Part shown: positions 30,643 through 41,200 of the stretch, piece after piece
Layout of the letters: each line of letters starts with the position of its first letter
Numbering within the stretch: the first letter of the stretch is position 1
Notes under the pieces: model-generated
Databases searched by the model: none
What the model saw: only the letters and a program-made list of their open reading frames with translations
What the model was told of the DNA's origin: nothing
Assembly (NCBI GenBank): GCA_015179025.1
Contig: WHUX01000062.1
Span: 60,001-124,000 of the forward strand
DNA from: Terfezia claveryi
Taxonomy: Eukaryota > Ascomycota > Pezizomycetes > Pezizales > Pezizaceae
Length of the DNA stretch: 64,000 nucleotides
Direction: 5' to 3'
Translations under genes and position numbers: made by a program

Positions 30643-31034
30643 CTATAAGCCCATTGATTTTGCGTGACGCTCATGTGGTTCTCGAGGTAGAGCTTTTGTA
30701 AGAGCATCTGCTATCATGTCTTTTGTAGCAATGTATTCGATTAAGCATTGTCCGGATTCGACCATATGAGTGATAAATCGTTCTCTCGCATGTATATGTT
30801 TTGTACGAGGCCGGTATTCGCTATGTTTTGCTAGTGCAAGGGCTCCCTTATTGTCACCGTATAGAATAAGAGTTTTTTCTGGAAGTTTTAGGTTTTCCAA
30901 GAATCCCATAATCCATATTAGCTCTCTCGCAGCTTCTGTACTGGCAATGAATTCTGCTTCTATTAAGCTTAGAGCTACCAGGCCTTGTCGTTTAGAACAC
31001 CAAGAAATTAGAGTCCCGTGTAAGAAGAATACAT
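30643..31034 (-). pseudogene. copia RNase H domain fragment
   Basis: The minus strand encodes the end of a Ty1/copia polyprotein. Visible are HGTLISWCSKRQ, EAEFIASTEAARELIW with the acidic residue, LYGDNKGALALAK with the catalytic aspartate, RTKHIHARERFI, and MIADALTKALP near the C-terminus. The sequence further upstream becomes unalignable at once, so the remainder of pol is missing. Confidence 0.9.
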
Positions 31035-31244
31035 ATGGTGTACCTGAGTATTCTTTTTCTGTTGTTTGTGGCCTTTCCTGGAATCTCTTTCCTGTCTATT
31101 GTCCTGAGTATCCTTTACTGTATGAAAGTAGGAGTAGTGGATTCCGTTGGTTTTTTGCATCTGACATAGATTTCTGAGAAAGCCCACTTGTCAGCCTTTG
31201 CCTAGCTAATGTTTGTGTCTGGTAGTTGCTCATAGTTAATCAAG

Positions 31245-31361
31245 TCAAAGAGATAGGAGGATCCTCATATTTTTCCTCCATACTCCGTAGTTGGTGTTGT
31301 CGAGACGGTCAAAGACTAGAGTCTCTCGATGAAGGGCTTTTGGGATTTCTAGGTCTTCCAT
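31245..31361 (-). pseudogene. truncated gag head of the copia-type element
   Basis: An ATG at 31361 begins MEDLEIPKALHRETLVFDRL and continues DNTNYGVWRKNMRILLSL before a TGA. The motif LDNTNYGVWRKNMRILL matches the opening of copia Gag (the NYxxW...M pattern). Only 38 residues are open. Confidence 0.75.
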
Positions 31362-31435
31362 GATGACTTTCGGAGGGGTTTGGTTGATCGGAGGAAGAGG
31401 TTTCTTGGGTGTATCTGCGATTTAGTAGATACAGA

Positions 31436-31448
31436 GGGCTTCATAACC
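31436..31448 (-). other. candidate primer binding site
   Basis: The minus-strand GGTTATGAAGCCC immediately after the 5' LTR resembles the complement of the initiator tRNA-Met anticodon arm, the half-tRNA primer type used by Drosophila copia. It differs from a perfect complement by about one base. Confidence 0.5.
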
Positions 31449-31589
31449 TGATAGAACGTATGTTCCTTCTCCTCGTCATGACCATGAACATGTCCCCTCA
31501 AGGGATCATATTCCCGCTATATACATCATGCCCAGCCCGCTAGCCTAGTCGGCTCTACCACATGTAGTGCATGTAGTACTAACACTTTC

Positions 31590-31791
31590 CTTCCCGCAAG
31601 GGAATAGTGTGCATCGGCCCTTCAGCCAATTAGCTCTGTTCGACATTCCGGACTACCTAGTCTGGTTGGCACAATGACCTCTGAACCAGACTACGAACTA
31701 CCATACGTCCACCTGACTGCTTCGGACATTACCTAATCTAAAGAGAGCGGCTGCTTTAGGCATGGTAGTGAAATCTGTAAATGTGGAACTA
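31590..31791. other. spacer between the two mobile elements
   Basis: 200 bp carrying an inverted pair of the dispersed word: TAGTCTGGTT at 31658-31667 and AACCAGACTA at 31684-31693. No gene seen. Confidence 0.6.
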
Positions 31792-31811
31792 CAGTGGTGT
31801 CTCGATATAAG
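31792..31811 (+). repeat. left terminal inverted repeat of the pogo-like element
   Basis: 20 bp, a perfect inverse match to the right end, preceded by TA. Confidence 0.95.
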
Positions 31812-32082
31812 AAACTATACTCTGGTCCCGCCGCAATTTGTATGGGAAAATAAGAAACCTCATTACTAGCAGGTTTCTTAAGTATTCACCTACTAATACA
31901 TACATACAAAAGTACAGGTTTCTTATATCGTGAGGTTAGCCGCAATTATTACCCTGCATCAACCATATTATATGAATTGTTTTTTAATGAGTTTACAGCA
32001 CAATAAAGTATCCAAGGTCTTTACGTGCATCAGCTCTAGCAAGATAAATTATTAGCCTTTCTTCTGTCTGAAGTGTTATAAT

Positions 32083-33611
32083 GCCACCGAAGGTTTCTAT
32101 TCGCTAGGCATGGACTGCAAAACAATGAGATGACATCTGCTCACATCGTTTCTGGGCAAAGCTATCAGGATATTAAATAGTGGTTCAATGAGAAATATAT
32201 ACCTAAGATAATCAGTAATCCCAAATAAGTAAGATTATTAATCCTAAGAGACTATAGGGTGCATCTTCCAGTATACTCACTCAACTAAGAAAAATCCAAC
32301 CAATAACCATACAAGTATGCAGTGGAAAATGGAGTGAAGTAGAGAGTGCTCTATATGAATAGTATCAGATGTTACAAAGAAGAAATATAGCAGTTAGGGG
32401 ATATATGATTCAAGTGAGTTTTGGGAAAAAATACCAATATATTGAGGTCAAGAGATCTCAACAGGATGGCTAAATAATTGGAAGAGTCAATTTGAGGTTA
32501 AGAAAGCATTGCAGATGAAGCTTATGGAATTTAATAAGAAGGATATATACAATATGGATAAGACAGCATTCTATTGGTGGTGATCCTTAGACTATACCTT
32601 AACGACTACACAACTTCATGGAACTAAGAAGTCCAAATTTTGATTGACGGCATGCATGTGCAGCGGCAATGCAGATTGCAATGATAAGTGCCCAGTATGG
32701 CTTATTGGATGTTATTTGAACTCTTGAGCATTTAAGAATATTAAAAAGTTGAAGATGGATTGCCAACCAGACTAGGAGATGGGATGTTATTGGCGTGCAA
32801 ATAAAACAGAATGGAATAATACGGTCTTAATGATGGAGTGGTTGTTGTGGTTTAACTATCGATTTTAAGGTCGATATGTTACTCTGCTGTTAGACAACCT
32901 CACTCCTTACACAAATGCTGTTTCTAAGCTCCATAATTTAAACAAGCTATCCAATGTTCAGGTGCTTTGGCTACACCCGAATACTAACTCCCGATTTCAA
33001 CCGATAGATCAAGGTATAATTCGAGCATTCAAGGTCTATTATCATCGAGAGCTGATGAAGCATATTATTCAATATGTAGAATCTTCTCTGGAGGTGATTA
33101 AAGATGATCCATTTAGAACAGTTGATGTTCTACATACTGCACGTTGGGTGGTAAAGCATCAACATTTGCTCATTGTTTTCAATATAGTCAGGTCAAAGTA
33201 CATGGTCCCCCACCAATGCCTATTGACAATGACCTTAATGAGGTTGAAGAGGAGATATATGACTGCATCCGTGTAGTGCATCCTGGGTCTGACCGAGCGA
33301 AGCTCCCCGAGTTCATTAACCCTGATGAAGAAATTGTTGAGAACCCAATTGCGGAAGAGGAGCAACGTATTCTGGGCACCTATGAGCCTGCTCCGCAGAG
33401 CATCTCCTATAAGGCTGCACTAGAAAGTCTTGAAACCCTATGTCTCTTTCGCCTTCAATACCTGCATGTTAAGAGAGCAGCTGGAGGGTATTTTGTATCG
33501 AGAAAAGCGGGATATAGAGAGCCTGCAAGGCATGGCTCGAAGGACACAACTATCACGGGTTTTTTATACCCCACTCAGACATTTCCTAGTTTTTTTTTGT
33601 ATATATCTTGA
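32083..33611 (+). pseudogene. dead pogo/Fot1-like transposase
   Basis: A likely former start, ATG CCA CCG AAG, lies at 32083. Recognisable fragments are IYNMDKTAFYW near 32550, where the DDE family normally has MDET (the E to K change fits a G-to-A mutation), then WLHPNTNSRFQPIDQGIIRA and FKVYYHRELM at 32960-33060, and a C-terminal part ending near 33611. Dozens of in-frame stops precede the second block. A frame change falls near 33150, between ARWVVK and the FAHCFQYSQV that corresponds to the usual CFRHSG motif. No functional protein is possible. Confidence 0.9.
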
Positions 33612-33662
33612 TATAAGAAACCTCGCGTTATAAGAAACTCGCTGCCAATCCCGATGGGGTTG

Positions 33663-33682
33663 CTTATATCGAGACACCACTG
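33663..33682 (-). repeat. right terminal inverted repeat of the pogo-like element
   Basis: 20 bp, a perfect inverse match to the left end, followed by TA. Confidence 0.95.
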
Positions 33683-34221
33683 TAAGTTGAGGTCTGGGGT
33701 ACTGCCAAAACCGTAATCTCAAAATTATAACTCCGGATGTTCACTCTGTACCAGCATCTCGTACCATACTAATACTGTCGTACGACCCTTCCTGTGGAAA
33801 AGTCGACACTCGTTAGGGCTTCTCTCCATTTCTAGGATAGTACGACGTAGATTAAGACCCATTCGAAAGCTTGGCTGTTGTGTCATCTTCCCTTCCGTCG
33901 GAACTCTCCACTCTCCTTTGGAACCTACGAACCAGTTTCAAGTCCCATATTGATCTCTAACCCAACCAGATACTGGTAACGAGTAACAACATATAAACAA
34001 CAGCAATTGACTTCTGAGTGAGATTTCGTCCTGACACCGCCATCTCTCACACGGCAGTATATTTCCCACTGCTCCCCACACACCCAACTAGTGATCTTCG
34101 GTCCTGCATCAAGTAGCCCGCGTAACTGCATCTCACTCTCGGCCCAACATATCAGCAAACTTATCAGGCACACTCTTCCAACATCAACTCCACCCCAGGG
34201 TTACTTTTCAAAACTTTCACA
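33683..34221. other. intergenic, upstream of the NTA1-like gene
   Basis: 540 bp expected to contain the promoter and 5' UTR of the amidase gene. No motif was singled out. Confidence 0.5.
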
Positions 34222-35299
34222 ATGAGAATCGCATGCCTTCAGGTAAGAATTAATGCAATTCCTTTCAACTGTTACCCTCTGTTCCCTACCCCATGCTTAC
34301 TTTATGCCTACAGCTCAACCCCAGCTTGGGAACATCGCCCACAACCTTAAGAGGGCAGAGGCAATAATAGCTCGAGCAGCTCCTATGGACCTTGATCTCC
34401 TGGTGCTTCCGGAGATGGCATTCTCGGGTCAGTATTGAGCACACTCCTTACTTTATTGCACTGGTACTCATATTTCTTCACCCACAGGTTACAACTTTCG
34501 CAGTCTCCAAGAGATTAGCTTCCACCTTGAGCCTACAGCAGCTGGGCCATCTACCGTTTGGGCACGTTCAGTTGCTCGGCGATTAAGGTGTTTCGTTTGT
34601 GTGGGGTACCCAGAGTGTACAGCTACATCACCAAATCCTCCAATGGGGATTCAAAGATACAACTCTTGCGTCCTGGTGAACCCACAAGGCAATGTCGTCA
34701 GCAACTACCGGAAACACTTCTTGTTCTCCACAGATGAGAGATGGGCAGAGGAAGGAAAGGAGGGTTTCTTTGCTGGAGAAGTTCCAGGCATTGGAACGGT
34801 GGCCATGGGAATTTGTAAGTTTAATGATTGAATTGTGGGTAATAATTACTCGAGTTAACCGACAATACCAGGCATGGACCTCAACCCTTACAAATTCCTT
34901 GCGCCATTTGACAGATATGAGTTCGCTAACCATGTCATTGACTCTGGTGCTGAACTGGTCGTTCTCCCGATGGCATGGCTTACTGCACAACCCGCCCGCT
35001 CCCCGATTGACAACGCGCAAGTACCAGAGGCAGATACACTCGCATACTGGGTGCAGCGCCTTCAACCCCTTATTGACAAAGGCCATAAATTCGGGCGTGA
35101 AATCACGGTCGTGATCAACAACCGTGTAGGCATCGAGGGTGAATGCAGCTTTGCCGGAACTTCAGTTGTTCTGGGCTTCAGCAAAGGAAACGTGAAGGTC
35201 TACGGCTGCCTTGGACGAGCTACAGAAGACCTCTTAATTGCCGACGTCCCAGGCCCTATGTCTGCCAAACCCTACCGGCCTAGAACTCTTACACGCTAA
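34222..35299 (+). CDS. NTA1: nitrilase-family hydrolase, likely protein N-terminal amidase
   Basis: Preferred model: join(34222..34242, 34325..34427, 34488..34814, 34872..35299); 879 nt, 292 residues. The nitrilase triad is visible: Glu in LLVLPEMAFSGYNF, Lys in NYRKHFLFSTDERW, Cys in MGICMDLNPYKF. The N-terminal MRIACLQ is the first strand of the fold. These features resemble Nta1, which deamidates N-terminal Asn/Gln in the Arg/N-degron pathway, though the protein is shorter than yeast Nta1 (457 residues). The obvious acceptor of intron 1 (exon from 34314) breaks the frame, whereas one 11 nt further (exon from 34325) restores it but removes about four conserved residues. Other introns are GT-AG and in phase. 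Another carbon-nitrogen hydrolase specificity is possible. Confidence 0.85.
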
Positions 35300-38200
35300 A
35301 GTAACGACGATAAACGCGGCGAACATGGACTTTTATCATCCCAAATCTACCTGCATCCACAATCGTAACTGATATTTCTGTTAATTCTCTCGCCAGAAAA
35401 CCGCCTTTTATTCTCTGGATAAAACTTTAGCGGTTAGGGGCCTATTGTATTACTTGGTTCAGGGTTTTACATGTTCACTTTTGCTGTTGGGATTCTCATC
35501 AAAGGCTTCTTCTCCCCTAGGAGTACTGCGTGGTTGTGGTTTTTCCATTCATTGTACTTGCATTGATTTGAGTTTGTATTTTCACTGTTCGAGTTACTGC
35601 TATTGAAAGGCTGGGAACATCACATTAGCATCATCATCATCATCATCCATCATCATCACCTTTATATACCCATTGGAATCAATCGTCTTCCACTTGTATT
35701 ATATCAACGCATGCCCCACTCTGGTTTTGTGTATAGCCTAGCGCTATAGAAATTGATCTAGTGGAAAGAAATTGTTCAGTGCATTCGAGTTTTGGCCTTG
35801 CTCCTCTCTCTGCCTACGTCCGTCCGCATACCACCTGACGCTACCCTGACATGTCTCCCAGGTGGAGGGGCCATATTTCATAGCAATCTTTTACATTATG
35901 ATAGATGAGTGGAACTTGAAATTTGCGGTCTGATGCTTCTTGTTCCTCTAGCCTAATCTACTTAAGTGGTGCATGTGAATTAAGTGACAACCCAAACAGA
36001 CTGCCCATGGTTTGGCAGAGACATAAGCTGAGATAAAGATTTTGATACTTACACAGTCTCCGCGCTGGACTGGACTATTTTCAGACCGGGGTTATCTGTT
36101 TGCTTGTATACTGGAGGTATACCTGTTCTCGATGGTACATACTATAGGTTCGAGAACTCATAACCCCCGATTGAATTCATAACCAACTTCTGTGCACCAA
36201 CGCTAAAATTACCTTCATTTTCCCATAGCGCACTAGCGACATTTGGCCCTGTATTGGTAACGCAAGTAATTCCGATAACAGCAAAGTTCCATCCCGGGAG
36301 TATTATGGAGAAGTTCGGATGCCTCCTGGCCGGAGTGCAGCGGGAGGAAATCAGCACGGAAAAATCGGTTGAGTGGAAAAGCTAGGTACCTAGACTTGGG
36401 TACCAGGTTGCACACTGCATAGGCTTCGGTAACCAGACTAAGGGTTCGGATGTTCATGGGTATGCTTCAGGCCGGGGAAAAGCAGCGAGGTTGATGATAT
36501 GGTTTCTATAGTCGAGTCACCTATCCAGGAAAACAGAACCCGTCTAAGTAGTGAACCTATTTGGTATGTACATACTTATACATACACCCTGAGAAAGTCC
36601 TGGCAGTGGCACACTGCACAGTCTGCTTACTTGGCGATGTATTACGACAATATTTCCGCGCAAGGCTGTGAGACATTCCCTCAAGACCTTGACAAAAGTA
36701 AGGGTCATTACTAATGAGAAATGAACTATAAAGGGCTTACTGTAATACGTTGTACCTTTTAATAATGCGATCTCAATATAATACATTGGCAGGTACATAC
36801 AAGGTAGAGTACCTTGGATGTAACGCAAATATACGCAATATATGTCTACCCTATGAGATCTCCGAACTGCAAGCTCCCATGATTCAATTGACGGCATCCA
36901 ATATCCATCCTTGTTCCCATGGCCTGGTGTCTCTAATGCGTCTTTATAAGTACGGTATGTAAATTAAGAAGAAAGTTAAGCTGAAGGACTTAAAAGAAAC
37001 CCAGAACAATGGAATATTGACCTCGTGACACCTTTGGACGCTTTCAGTCAACAAGCGGGACGCCTGTAGGTACGCCTACCATCCTTGGTATAGGGTTACA
37101 CAAGACACGGTGACGGTGATTGATTCTTCATAGCCTCGCTTCTCTGAGGGATAACCAGGACCCAAATTTCTGTGTAGTGTTGTGTCAGGCACCAATTCCC
37201 GCGCATAAAAAAGCAAAAAGAAATATCCAAGACAAAGATATTCCTTAGATTATGTACCTAAAGAACACACCCATGTTCAGGAACAAATCCAAATGATTGA
37301 TGTTACTCTGTGGGACAAGGACAAGGAATAGGTTTCGATTCAGCTCTTGCCTCAGAGACCCAGGAAAGGATTATCTAAGAAGAAAAAGCAAACAAATGGA
37401 ACGATTAGAGCATGATAGGCTAGATAATTACAAATACGAAAATAGGAAGGTATGGAAGGGTTGGAAAGTCTCGGGAACTGGGCACTCTTCCCGTTGGACA
37501 ACGATTATATGAGGACTGAGGCTGAGGCTAGAAGTAAGATATTCAACTGATTTTAATATAGGGAAGAGGAGATAGCTTGCCGTACAAAAAAAAAGTAATT
37601 ATGAACCTCTTTTGAGGTCCTCCATTTGTATTACCGGTATCTCACGCTTCCTCTATGCAAATAACCTGTCTGCAGACGACCCTTGCGATACTTACTGCCG
37701 CAAGTACATCTTAGGCTCCGCCTAGGTGATTCCTCGTTAAGGGCATTAGGATATTATCGGGGCCTGGGGTATATAACCTCGGAGCTGTAGGGGATAGGGT
37801 GCCGAGGGGGAAAAGCTTATAACAGGAAGGTTGCATAAGTAGTTCTCCAACGGTAGTGTGCGGTCCCCTGGAGACCACTTGGGTAGCCAGAGCTCTGGAC
37901 GCTATGGTCAGCTGTTCGTCTTGCTGTTTTAGTGAAGCGGGCTTATGCAGTGCTAAATTCTGTGGGGTATGATGCTGGGAGTCAGATTTCGATGCTTCTC
38001 GATTGCATGTCATGTCGAAATGAGAGAGAGATACAGGGAACTGCAGAATAGCTTAGGGATGGTGCAGTTTGGGTGATCGCGTCGGGGAAATTCGGTATTC
38101 GGTGTAAAGCAAGGTTTAAAGAATATATAATTTAGAGCTTGCAATTTAGAAGTGCTTTACATCTGCTTACGAGAGTTATGCCTCGAATGCTTTCTAATAT

Positions 38201-41200
38201 ACCCAGCACTGATCACAGATAACTTGGTAGAACTCACTGGGACCTCGTCTCATGACCTCCGCAATTTATGTTCTATTGAACTCGTTCTCATGCTCAATTA
38301 TACTATACTCAACAACCTGCTTCATCCCAAGAGGTGGCTGCTGACACGAGGACCCAGTCCAGTCCAGCTGGATAACACTGATCACGATACGAACAGTCTC
38401 GCAAACAATTCTCAGTCCTCAGTTCAATTGAAAATACTATCACCACGCGCCTAGTCAATCTTCCTCTAGTTGCTAAACAAGTCGACATGTAGTAACGAAA
38501 CAGTACATAGGTAACAAGGCACCATAGCCAACCAAGCGGAAGACCAGCTGGAAATGTTTCTTATCAGGTGGCAACTGTTTTGTTGATCATTAAAATTTGA
38601 ATTATGATATGGTATGACACTTTGCGCTTCACGGCACTGGCCACATGAGCTGAGATCGACAATTCAGGTTCCCCTCCTCTTCTTCCCTGGGGTTGTTAAT
38701 GAACTAGGCTTGTGGCTGCTTTTCCTTGGACACAACACAGCCTTTTCTTTTTCTCCGTATTTCTGCTAATATACCAGACTAGTTCTGACGGGGATACACT
38801 TCCATCACCGAAGCCCACTGCCGGCGTGTAAAACATACATCCACACCACCTCATGCATGCACATCATACATGAATATGCAGGTCATTTTACCCTGCGTCC
38901 CTTCCCACAGAGCTCAAAAACCCATAGGGTTGAGTTTAAGAACCGTTGTAGTTCACCGGTATCACCAAGAAAACTCAGCTGGAATGACCGGTGAAGGTGC
39001 TGATCTTCTTTGTATGATTGGAATGAACCAAAGGATGAGCTGCGGTGGCAGTGCCATATATGGGGGTCATGCGCATGCATCTGCACGATATCATCTTGAT
39101 GACATATTTCCATCTACAAGCAAAACGGGAGCCATGTGCATGTGCGCGCCCAGCTATTTGCTCATTGTTTCTTTCTACAAAACAAGTACTTACCAGTACA
39201 CCTCTCGCGCGTAGCCCAGAAAAGGCAAATCCTCATGATGCCATTCAAGGTCTGGGGACGCATTATAGGTCGCGGCTAGTTGTGTACTTCTAATCTACAA
39301 AAGCATGGCAATCACATGCATATGCGTCGAATTGTTACTTACATCACGCAGAGTAGTCATAGATAGTTTTGCTCGAGACAGCGAATAGATATTAGCAGCT
39401 AAGAGATCTGGAATGCAGTTCTGGCTCGTGCATGAATCTCATTCTCGATAGTTTACAAGCAACAGCTGAAATTGCATTATATGTGGTATTGAAGACGCCT
39501 CAAGTACATGTCCGCTACAAGGTATCCGTAGTAGTTTGCTTTCTAACACCGGCAACTGTGATTGAAGAATAATCAAGAAAAATATTGCCGATAATCCAAT
39601 TGGCAGGTTACATGAGACACTACTAATCGCGCAATCGCGGGGCCTGTCGACGCCCCGAACCGTTCCCCGGACTTTACTAGCCGACGGGGTAGCGAGGCAC
39701 TTGACCTCTTCAGTTGATTTACCATTTCTAGGTAGGTATGCGTGACCTTATCACGATAGAGGCGTCGTCGTCGGATATTATGGAATGGGTTACATATCAT
39801 TGGCAGCAAGATTCAGCGAGAAAATCAGGTGGCCCAGGGCCTTATGTTCGGCTCAATACAGCGTCTAGCGATCTCCAATCAAATCCCCTCGTGCCCAGCT
39901 AGACTTCTATAATCAGACCTCTAGTCAAATACATGGGCCCTCGGGTTAGAAGAAAATTCGCGATATCGTCACAGTTCACAATCTGGTTGACATCAACGAT
40001 TGATGTGCAAGATCCATGCCTTACCAAGCAATCTGTAAACAAGACTCCTGCACGATCTCCAATTCGATCTAACCATCTCTAACCAAACTCGATAAATTGT
40101 CCCTTTTCACAACTTGATATATACAATCCTTGCCATTCTTTTTTGCCTTCTCACCGATCAGATCCGCAAACCTAGCAGCTGGGCGAGGGTCGCAAATTGG
40201 TTTTTTTTTTCCCATGTCGGAGCTATAATCCCCAGAGGCGTCAAACAATAGGAATGTCAAAGTTGGAGGCCCCTCACACTGATGGCTTTGAGAGGACTGG
40301 CACGAAAAACTCGTTTACTTTAATGCTGCCGCCAGGTATCCTATCCTGTACGGCGTTCTCGGGTGAGGAGTCAAGCAATGTCATTAGTTGGTGTTGAGTG
40401 GTCAATTGGGTAAATGTGGTCATCGATATTGTGAGTTGGCCTCACAACTGCTCTGATAGGACGCATTTGTAAGTTTTTGGAGACGTCTACACACTTTGGA
40501 TATCTGCTAATTGATGTAGCAAGGGATCAAGCGCAGTATTTACAGTTATTTGCTCTGACTTGGCAAGCCACTTTCCGGTACCAGATCGTATATCGAACAG
40601 GTTGCAGCAACAAGTCACAGGGTGGAGTTGCCAAAAGCCGTGGATATTACACTCGCTGCATTGTGCAGGGTACCGGTACATGTCCCGCCATGTTAGTCAT
40701 TCTCTAATCTAGTTGGGATCGTTAACGACGCAGATGGAACGCCGTTCAGGCCATAGGAAGGGAAAAAAAAAAAAAACTACAAGCTCTGGAATCTCGCTAT
40801 TTGTGGTTCAATCACAACTAATCGTGATTACAAACTCATTGGATAACTTGCAAAACTACCCTTGCTGAAGGTTTTTCCTAGTGAAAGCACAAAGAGCACT
40901 CTTTTGAGGCAACGTGATGAAACCTCATGATCTCCATATATGAAACATCACACCCCACCAGGCTCGTGCACAATCACGGGCCAGGATGCAACGGCAACCT
41001 CCATCATCGCAGAGATAGTTTAATCATCTCACACGTATTTGCTCAAAACCAACATATCAGACCATGGACCTAGGCCTAGCTAGCGTTGCATGGGCTGAAA
41101 GCAAGGCAGGCTAAACCAAGCTCCATGAATTGCTCTTTTGCCCCACACACATGTGCCTCTTCACATGATGTCGATCACGAGCCCGTTAACGAAATGTTGC

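Larger units (their letters stand above)
29607..31584 (-). mobile_element. internally deleted Ty1/copia-type LTR retroelement
   Basis: Two direct 136-bp repeats (29607-29742 and 31449-31584) differ at a single base (G at 29668, A at 31510). They are flanked by the same 5 bp, CTTTC (29602-29606 and 31585-31589), the expected target-site duplication. LTR ends are TG/CA-type (TGTTAG...ATCA on the minus strand). Orientation is minus: the gag start lies next to the right LTR, an RNase H end lies to the left, and a purine tract abuts the left LTR. At 1978 bp it lacks protease, integrase and nearly all reverse transcriptase, so it is non-autonomous. The near-identical LTRs suggest recent insertion, with enzymes supplied by a relative. 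Confidence 0.95.
31792..33682 (+). mobile_element. decayed pogo/Fot1-like DNA transposon
   Basis: 1891 bp bounded by perfect 20-bp terminal inverted repeats, CAGTGGTGTCTCGATATAAG at 31792-31811 and its complement at 33663-33682. TA dinucleotides directly flank both ends, the target duplication of Tc1/mariner-type elements. Subterminal copies of the TTTCTTATAT word occur near 31920 and 33610. The interior encodes a transposase remnant with many stops. The interior is AT-rich and several changes are G-to-A or C-to-T, consistent with RIP. Confidence 0.95.
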
